Assembly: GCA_038093515.1 (NCBI GenBank)
Contig: JBBPSI010000398.1
Location: 1 to 15,748, forward strand
From: Butyriboletus loyo
Lineage: Eukaryota > Basidiomycota > Agaricomycetes > Boletales > Boletaceae
Direction of reading: 5' to 3'
Length of the DNA stretch: 15,748 nucleotides
The notes under the pieces are model-generated. The model was not told the DNA's origin, made no database searches, and saw only the letters and a list, made by a program, of their open reading frames with translations. The translations under genes were made by a program, and so were the position numbers. Positions 9,450 through 15,748 of the stretch are shown one piece after another; position 1 is the first letter of the stretch; every line of letters begins with the position of its first letter.

Positions 9450-9700
9450 AACGGTTAGCTGGCAGAACTACTGGAACCTAACCATTGCTGAGAATGAACC
9501 ATGCAGTGCCAGCGGGTAACGGTTGGTTGTACTGTAGATATACTCTAACATTGGAAGCAACAAAAGTATTTTATGTGTTATGAGAGTGCATCTTGGCTGG
9601 GAGAGGGATCAAGTGCAGCATTACGAGCATACCTACATACTGTACCAGGAGTCATTTGTACAGCACTGGTAACCACGCAGTAGTTAGAAGTGAAACGGTT
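9450..9700 (+). promoter_or_regulatory. Three AACGGTT motifs upstream of the GH16 gene
   Basis: AACGGTT occurs at 9450-9456, 9518-9524 and 9694-9700, all on the plus strand, 141-391 bp upstream of the GH16 ATG. The first and third are part of a longer 12-bp repeat, AGTGAAACGGTT (9445-9456 and 9689-9700). The core resembles a Myb-type YAACNG site. A regulatory role is inference. Confidence 0.35.
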
Positions 9701-9992
9701 CTAACCACTGCCCGACCTGGGCCTGCAGCTTGATGAGCGTCACGATGGTGAGACAGATAGATCGGGGAAAGCATGCGTTTGAGAAGGACGCCCATAATAC
9801 TACTGTAACAGTACTACCAGAAGAGGACGCCAGAGTCCTATCTGAGGTGCCATGTTATGTGTCGTGCAGTAATCCGAGATCACACGCACAGGTCGCGGAG
9901 AAGGTCGCAGACAGAGAAGGGTGACCGGTGACGCGTGACGTGGCAAGGCCGTGCTTGGTTCTTCCGCGAACTGCGAAGTTCGCCAGCTCAGC

Positions 9993-10487
9993 TCAGTAAC
10001 GTTGCCGACTCGAGACAACCAAAGGTTGCACAGCCCTTTGGAAATCCTCCACGACGCGTCGTGTCTGAATCCCGTCCACGATGTTTAGTCCTTCGGACGT
10101 GAGGCAGGCTGCAGCGTCACTTGTAAGTTATCAGAGTCCACTCACGTTTCCGTTTCACTCGTCTCAGGCAATCGTTCCATATGCTGGTATCATGGCAACC
10201 CCGCCACCGGCTCGACGCCACCGACTCCAGTATGCTCAATCCTAGCGATCGGTGTCTCAGGCTCAGAAGAGGAGCCTTGTCCCAAACGCACCCATCGATT
10301 TTCGCAGTAACAAACCAGGCGAGAGTCGAGAACGGGGCGTTTGTCAGTCCAGCAACCTCCCAACGAGGAGAGTAATCGCTTGCATCTCACGGTCTCCAGA
10401 CTCGGACGTATGCTGAGCTAAGAAAGCAGCAATGAATTCGGGCTTTGCTGTTCCAGGGATGGAAACGGTCAAAACGAACCTTTGCAT
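9993..10487 (-). CDS. Weak candidate small gene, unknown protein (three exons)
   Basis: Minus-strand segments 10487-10391, 10275-10200 and 10119-9993 join in consistent phase (1, then 2) to encode 99 residues. The protein would begin MQRFVLTVSIPGTAKPEF and end VVSSRQRY, with an acidic/Pro middle. The first donor is GTGAGA; the second donor (GTTGCC) and both AAG acceptors are mediocre. The introns would be 115 and 80 nt. A TATA-like TTATATGA lies just upstream of the ATG. No family is recognised. A competing plus-strand reading (ATG at 10081, a good GTAAGT...CTCAG intron at 10123-10167) overlaps it, so either strand, or neither, may be coding. Confidence 0.22.
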
Positions 10488-10886
10488 CGTTCTATCATAT
10501 AAGTACTTCTCGCGTGTCCGTGACCATCTCTCTCTCCAACAAGCTAACCTGGCTCGCTTTGACAGATCCAGAAAGCGGGTCTTTCATGCATCTCATGTAC
10601 TTACAGCTTTCGTTTGCCAGAAGCTCAACAACTCCGTGCAACGAAAACTTTGAAAAACAAGCTGTTACACCCCTTTGACGGACACGATTGAATCGTTCGC
10701 CGCCCACGGACTGGGAACCAGGCGCGATATGCGATCGATCGATCACTATGGTGAGAGATACCAGGTTTATGATGGATGTCCGACCAGCGTTGAATTACTT
10801 CGACAACGCCAGGATGAGAATCGTGGCTCTTGTGGGTAGAATTCCCTTGGTGTGCCAACTACCGGTTCCGAGTTGCTTGTTCGATG

Positions 10887-10918
10887 GATTGGGCACAGCG
10901 TATGGATCGTGCCCAATC
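10887..10918. repeat. Perfect 10-bp inverted repeat
   Basis: GATTGGGCAC at 10887-10896 and its exact reverse complement GTGCCCAATC at 10909-10918 flank a 12-bp loop. It lies in the non-coding region. It could be a dimeric protein-binding site or a hairpin; there is no T-run after it. Confidence 0.7.
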
Positions 10919-11792
10919 GTGATCCGGACTTGTTTCTATATATGAGTTTTTGCGGTCGGCCTTCGACACTAGCATGCTCGTGCACGTAGATTCAGTAGAA
11001 GGAGGATCAACACACTGCTTCTAATCTCACTCGGAAAGGTATGGAGCTCGAGTCTCGACAACGACTCGTCAGCCAAATATAAATGCAAACCGATGGAGTC
11101 CGCAGAGAATTCATTACTTATTAACGTGAAGTACACCAAGCTGTTGACCAACGACTAGTATTATAGGCTCGCAGTCACAGGTGGGGTCATCTCAACCATC
11201 TCGGCCCCAACGAAGCCGACTGGGTCAATTAAGCGGGGGTGGACTCTCATCGGATGCGCGTATATACAAATTAATTATTAGGACAACCGTATCTGTATTG
11301 GAGTAGTCGTCGCGTTTTGGGGCACCCATGATTCGAAAAGTGTGCTCGATCTCACCTTGAATTACGCCTCTAAAAGATGAACCCGAACCTCTCAGGCACA
11401 CCGAAACGTTGAGTTGAAACGCGCCCGACTTACTACTACAGTTCCGCGGTCCTCAGGTTAGACTTGAGCATTCCACGTTGCACTTCAAACCATTCCGGTC
11501 TCGACGAGCATGGAATTCATTTGTACATTCAAATAATTTAAGTAATGGTATCGAAACAAATATATAGGTACAAAATAAAATAATTATTCAAATCGCCAGG
11601 CATGTGGTACATGAGTATTAAGGCACACAAATAGTGTAGGCAGATTGGTGGTGATGCGAGAGATGGAACAAGCAATGCTTATGAATGTGCAAGTCCAAAA
11701 GTAGGAATGAATGACAATGCTTTCACCAAGGAGGGGCGGGATGGGTGGATAGTAATAGTAATAGGGAAAGTGGGACGGGGAGGAACAACATG

Positions 11793-12598
11793 TCAAGGTG
11801 CAATTTCTTCACGTTCAATAATCGTCATCAGTCCAGGAACGTTCACCACTTTGTCCAAGGCGACTGGTTTTCCTGGATCTGGGAAGGACGAGCGCGAGGC
11901 GGATGCATAGTACCGGACCTAACCACCACCACCCAACGCTCCGTGTCAGTACGATTCATACATACACCGATTGTGTGACAAGACTGACCAGCACCCGAAA
12001 CTTGCCGTCCTGCCTGTTTTTCGGTATACGTATCTGGCAAACCCAGCTGGAGATGAAAAAAGATAACATACACTGTCAGCCGTCTTATCTCGCACGAAAA
12101 ACGCTTATCCACTGAACATGGGAAAAAAAAGATATCTGACACTGGCACCGCATGGTTCGCCAAAGTACCGACGCCAACGCCAACGCCAACGCCAACGCCC
12201 ACCACGCAGTGTGCACACAGGCATGGCCAGACAGCTTGGCAGCGAGAAAAAGACGTAGAGGATAGAGAATGAAGAAGGAAAAAAACCCACCTCTCCTCGA
12301 CAAGCACGTTCGCCCCAACAAACACCGCCTTCTCCAACAAACTCGCCCGCGAACTCCGTAGCAACTTGGCAACGTCGACTGCACCCTTGCACACATATCG
12401 GTCCGCATGTCCAAGTGGTACCCGTCGTTTACACGTCGCATCTTCTCCGCACAAGGATGGATGTGTGATGGGTACGCCCGAGGCGAAATCGAGTGCGTCG
12501 TATCGGGCACGTTTAAACTTGATGAAGGCGTTGGCAACGGTCGATACCGTCAATGTCATTCTGAGTGGAGACGGCGGAGGAGAAGTCATCGAGGACAT
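11793..12598 (-). CDS. Conserved-looking protein of unknown function, 163 aa (three exons)
   Basis: Exons: 12598-12291, 12046-11989 and 11918-11793, giving 163 residues. Intron 1 is long for this locus (244 nt, GTGGGT...CTCCAG) and contains a hexamer repeat. Intron 2 is 70 nt (GTCAGT...GTTAG). Phases are 2 and 0. The sequence reads as coding throughout: FKRARYDALDFASGVPI near the N-terminus, then EKAVFVGANVLVEE, WVCQIRIPKNRQDGKFRVLV, RYYASASRSS, and DPGKPVALDKVVNVPGLMTI shortly before the stop. It looks like a single small domain of alternating beta strands ending in a helix, with no signal peptide or membrane segment. I have a general impression that similar proteins occur in other mushrooms but cannot name a family or function. 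The middle of exon 1 (about residues 45-85) could contain a further unrecognised intron. A continuous 251-codon frame over this locus is not the likely product, because it reads through both introns and ends in another frame. Confidence 0.68.
12171..12199. repeat. Tandem hexamer (ACGCCA)n, 4.8 copies
   Basis: Four full ACGCCA units plus five further matching bases run from 12171 to 12199. They lie inside the long first intron of the minus-strand 163-residue gene (GGCGTT on the coding strand). This is a simple repeat, likely prone to length variation. Confidence 0.85.
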
Positions 12599-12965
12599 GG
12601 ACGAGAGGGATAAGTCAAGGAAATAAAGGTGGAGCGTGGCCCGGAGGTTGACCGGAGAAGACGTGGAATAAATAGTAAATAAAAATATTCACACCGACGA
12701 TAGGGGAGCCGAGCGGAGTTTGGATTTCCACGAATGACTTGTGATACCATCAACACCCGTGCAACGTGTCTGATGGGCCGTGCCAAAAAAAAAAGAAATA
12801 CGGCTAGCTGAACTGCTCCGACTTTCGCCTCGAGGTGTTTACAAATTCGACGTTCACCGCAAGACTAAAACATGAGTTTGGTGGCACCACGACGTCGTCA
12901 TCGGTGTGTTTTTGACATGTTTGATTTTATTGGGACTGCCCGTGGGGCAGGCAACACACCTTGAA
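12599..12965. promoter_or_regulatory. Spacer between the helicase 3' end and the next minus-strand gene
   Basis: These 367 bp hold the 3' flank of the Mak5-like gene and the upstream region of the 163-residue gene, both on the minus strand. A poly-A run lies at 12784-12796 and an AT-rich patch at about 12668-12690. No coding sequence and no clear TATA box are seen. Confidence 0.4.
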
Positions 12966-15267
12966 TCAAGAACCTATCCCCACCCATTCTTCCAGGTCTT
13001 GCTCCTGTTTTGTATTCTCTGAAAGCTGCCGTCGTACACTAGCGACATCACTCCCGGCATCCGTCCTCGGCAACCCCAACATGGTTTCATGCACTGTACA
13101 ATTCGGGTCAGCCACAAATGCACTCCGCTCCTTTTTTCCCGTCATCAAAACTAACCTTTTCCCGTGAGCATACCGTCCGCGATAGGCCTACTTCCCGAGG
13201 TGATATATCGGGTGGAAACTCCTCTGGCAATCAACGGCCGAGAGAGCATCTCCTTTAACTCGCCTTTCAAAGCCGAGGTCTGGGCGTTCGTCCGTTTCTC
13301 TTGATGTTTGGTTGGTCTAGCTTCATCCTCGGAAGGACTGATGTTAATATAGCCGATCAGGTCAGCATCTGCCCCGCTTCATCGAGACAGGAGTGAGACT
13401 TTACCTCACAACGTCCGAGTCAAGCTCTATCTCCATCGCTTCCGCGGCTTCTTTCAGCCAACTGCGTTCATGGTTCTGCTTCTTGACTCGGTGCTGTTGG
13501 GCATCTATTTGCCTCGCCAAGCGGATCCGCTCCTTTAGATGGCCGAGCAACGTCAGTTCGACGACGATGTCGGGTATATCCGTATGCTCTAAGACCATAA
13601 TTAAAAGTTAGCCAAGTTTTCCTTTGGAAGAAGGATCCACCTACGACGGCCTAGACTCGAAAGCAGTGCTTTCGCGACCCTCCTTTCATCCGGGGAACAC
13701 ATGAGCAAACTGAATCCTTTGCGCATCGCACGCGCAGTTCGACCATTCCGATGAATGAAAACATCAGCGGAACGCGGAATTTGATAATGTATGACATGGT
13801 CTACGGCTGGTATGTCCAATCCCCGCGCCGCGATATCAGTTGCCAGAAGAATGGCATTGGGAGTCGCCTTGAATCTACCAAGCTAGGTTTAGGAGAAGCT
13901 AAAATTAGCATGTCGAACGAGGTACCTATCGAGGTTTTTGAGGCGTTGACGCTGCTCCAGCTGCGAATGCAACGGGAATGCTTTGAGATTAAGGAGCTCC
14001 AAGAGGGGTGCAAGACGTCTGATCCCATCAATCGCTGATAGGAACACGAGGGAGCGACCAGGGTACCGGAGCAAAAAGTAGTACAGGTATGCATCCTTGC
14101 GGAGTTGGCGTAAATGAATGTATATCAGATTCAAACACGTCCGTGGTGTTACCTTTTCCGATGCGAGGCATTCAATTTTGCTCTCTTGGAGTGTAGAAAC
14201 GACACCACCTTCAGGGCTGAGGTCAATGACTTTTGGCTCCGCATCCCGGAAATCAAGCCGGAGAAGCAGATCGTCTGCAAGATTACGTGGGTGGGTGCTA
14301 TAACTCATTGAGATCCGGAGTGGTGACTCACCAAGAGTGCTGGGCGATTTGGAGTTGCCCCTTTGACCTGGCTTGGGTCCTGAACGTCGCTTCAGGTTTC
14401 TTTGGAGGTCCTTGCTTAGCGTTGCCGAGAATACAAAAGTTTGCAAATCGCCGCTCCGTGATGAGCCCCCTGTTCTTTCCTGGCCATTCAGTTCTGGTTC
14501 TATCTCATCCTCTCTGCATTACATGTGTCAGCTACGCTCGTTTCTCTCTCAAGTCAATTCGCTCACTTTGATTGGCGAACGGTGAGACGGAGGATATTGT
14601 CCATCTCAGCAAAGTGTCCAGCTTCGATCATGCGATCCGCCTCATCCAACACGAGAACTTTGAGATTCCGGACATGTTGGGCAAGAACTTCATCCTGGTC
14701 GAAAAAAGAAAAAGAACAGTCCATCTTTTTCACGAACGCGATGAACAACTCCATCAAGAACGAACCTCTTCGAGAGTATCCCATAACCTTCCGGGTGTTG
14801 CGATCAACACGTCGACACCGCGATCTAGGATCCGCCGTTGCTTCTGGGCCGACATCCCTCCGACAAGAGTGGCGATACTAACGAGGGGTAATGAGGGTGC
14901 ATTCCGATGCTTGCCATCAGGTGCCTTGCCCCTGACGTTGCCCCGAAGCTTGGACAGATCCGCTTCCTCGGGTTCTTCCTTGAGTGTGGCATCAATCGTC
15001 CTAGAAAATGCACTGAGATGGTCTGAAACTTGCAGAGCGAGTTCTCGAGTAGGAGCAAGGATAAGGGCTTGGGGGTTGCGTTTTTGAGTAGGATGCCTCG
15101 GCTGCGAGAGTATACGATGAAGAATGGGTAGTCCGTACGCGAGGGTCTTCCCTGAGCCCTATCAATATCGATATTAGAATTGACGGGACGGACGAGTGTA
15201 TGAGAGATACCGTTTCTGCCACACCAACGATGTCCCGACCGGAAAGCGCAAACGGAAGTGCTTGTGA
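12966..15267 (-). CDS. MAK5: Mak5/DDX24-type DEAD-box RNA helicase, N-terminus missing (ten exons)
   Basis: Minus-strand exons: 15267-15211, 15158-14766, 14694-14567, 14513-14332, 14274-14153, 14095-13926, 13874-13645, 13588-13405, 13337-13156 and 13093-12966. This gives 591 residues in one consistent frame; introns are 51-71 nt. Helicase motifs in order: AET/GSGKT (Walker A, split by an intron), PTRELALQ (Ia), [18 protein letters not shown] (Ib), VLDEADRM (II), FSATLS (III), [10 protein letters not shown] (IV), [10 protein letters not shown] (V) and HRNGRTARA (VI). The long insertion between Ia and the GG motif, [16 protein letters not shown], and the C-terminal block [12 protein letters not shown] point to Mak5/DDX24. 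This is a nucleolar helicase of 60S ribosomal subunit assembly. Mak5 proteins are usually about 750-800 residues, so roughly 200 N-terminal residues and the Q motif are absent. Going upstream, the frame meets TGA at 15276-15274, exactly where retrotransposon gag sequence begins on the other strand. Exon 1 may begin after the CAG at 15270-15268 if that is a splice acceptor. Confidence 0.92.
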
Positions 15268-15748
15268 CTGAGTTCATCCGCGGTCTCGACCCCCGCCTCG
15301 CCGAATCCGTTCTCTCTTGCGAGAAACCACCTACCACGCTTGCCGGATGGGCTGAGAAAACATCCGCATTCCACGCGCAACACAAGCGCATTGACGACCT
15401 CCGCGCAGGGAAGCGCTACATCCCCACCTTTTCCTCCTCCTCGAAACCCTCGTCCAACAGAAGGGACCCCAACGCTATGGACGTTGATGCAGTCCGACTT
15501 ACTCCGGTACAACGTGCGGAGTACATGAAGCAGAACAAGTGCTTCATTTGCCACCAAGTCGGCTGTCGTTCAACCAATCATCCCCGTCCCCCACGCAATG
15601 GGCAGAACCCCCGAGGACCACCCTCTCGACCCCCTCGCAACCCTCAACGCGCACGCGCCGCCATCGTTACACAACCCGAGTCGAAGCCCTCCCCACTCGT
15701 CGACTATCTGTCCGAGTTGAAAGGTCGAGGCACCCAACAAGAAGATGT
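15262..15748 (+). mobile_element. LTR retrotransposon (Ty3/gypsy-type) fragment, gag region
   Basis: Element sequence starts abruptly inside gag, with no LTR, primer-binding site or gag start codon at the left boundary, and continues past the right edge of the window. It runs away from the helicase gene and on the opposite strand. The boundary is inferred from where gag-like protein sequence begins and where helicase homology ends; the true join could lie a few bases either way. Confidence 0.75.
15267..15748 (+). CDS. Gag polyprotein of an LTR retrotransposon, partial at both ends
   Basis: About 160 codons are open without a stop. The upstream half matches the style of retrotransposon gag capsid domains ([16 protein letters not shown], then PTTLAGWAEKTSAFHAQH). 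It is followed by a Ser-rich linker, the MDVDAVRLTPVQRAEYMKQ motif typical of fungal Ty3/gypsy gags, and a zinc-knuckle-like CFICHQVGCRSTNH. A basic Pro/Arg/Asn-rich segment then leads toward the expected protease. The knuckle is spaced C-x2-C-x4-C-x4-H rather than the usual C-x2-C-x4-H-x4-C. Gag packages the element RNA into virus-like particles. The 5' part of gag is missing, so this copy as seen cannot be complete; the 3' part is outside the window. Confidence 0.8.

Larger units (their letters stand above)
9310..11792. other. Long gene-poor region upstream of the GH16 gene
   Basis: It contains the GH16 promoter, three AACGGTT motifs (9450, 9518, 9694), a perfect 10-bp inverted repeat at 10887-10918, AT-rich stretches (about 11255-11290 and 11520-11590) and one weak multi-exon gene candidate at 9993-10487 on the minus strand. 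I found no long open frame and no recognisable family in the rest. Confidence 0.45.

Noticed and set aside
12085..12537. 150-codon minus-strand frame with an Ala/Leu-rich segment resembling a membrane helix
   Set aside because: The apparent helix is the translation of the hexamer repeat inside an intron; the frame overlaps exon 1 in the wrong register.
11843..12598. Continuous 251-codon minus-strand frame
   Set aside because: Its first 102 codons are the real first exon, but it then reads through intron sequence (poly-Phe and GGCGTT-repeat-coded Val/Gly). The spliced model recovers better protein sequence in another frame.
14572..15087. 171-codon plus-strand frame
   Set aside because: It lies antisense to the helicase exons that carry the Walker A to DEAD region, whose minus-strand motifs are unambiguous.
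1..15748. CRISPR arrays, rRNA, tRNA or bacterial-type operons
   Set aside because: I saw no regularly spaced repeats, no rRNA or tRNA cloverleaf sequence, and the intron-rich genes are eukaryotic.

Overview
The window looks like nuclear DNA of a filamentous basidiomycete, most likely an Agaricomycete. Almost every gene I could rebuild is cut by many short introns (about 45-75 nt, GT...AG with CTNAY-like branch sequences). The gene content also fits: a serine/threonine kinase-like protein of a family expanded in mushrooms, a secreted GH16 beta-glucanase of the Lam16A type, a G3BP-like NTF2/RRM/RGG protein, a Mak5/DDX24 DEAD-box helicase and a Ty3/gypsy-type gag. All exon models were built by hand from reading frame, splice signals and remembered family motifs; none was checked by alignment or RNA data.

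Layout. 1-1604: no gene I can support. 1605-2869 (-): six-exon gene for a 316-residue unknown protein with a helical middle and a Ser/Pro-rich tail. 2932-4304 (+): five-exon kinase-like gene, divergent from the previous one with only 62 bp between the two ATGs. 4305-5462: gene-poor gap between convergent 3' ends. 5463-7024 (-): G3BP-like protein. 7025-7650: its upstream region. 7651-9309 (-): GH16 glucanase with a TATA box at 9354-9361. 9310-11792: mostly non-coding, with repeated AACGGTT motifs, an inverted repeat and one weak three-exon gene candidate. 11793-12598 (-): three-exon gene for a 163-residue protein of unknown function. 12966-15267 (-): C-terminal three quarters of a Mak5-type helicase in ten exons. 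15262-15748 (+): gag of an LTR retrotransposon running off the right edge.

The genes do not form a pathway. They are a mix of housekeeping (ribosome biogenesis helicase, stress-granule/ubiquitin-protease cofactor type RNA-binding protein), secreted cell-wall enzyme and lineage-expanded genes.

The two most striking signals are both structural. In the GH16 gene, the only way I found to restore the conserved Trp-Glu junction before the catalytic GEVDIVEG motif is to splice three back-to-back introns separated by two single-G exons, a stwintron-like arrangement. At about 15262-15270 the helicase reading frame stops just before its expected Q motif and turns directly into the middle of a gag gene on the other strand, so the helicase is broken here by a rearrangement, an element insertion or an assembly join.
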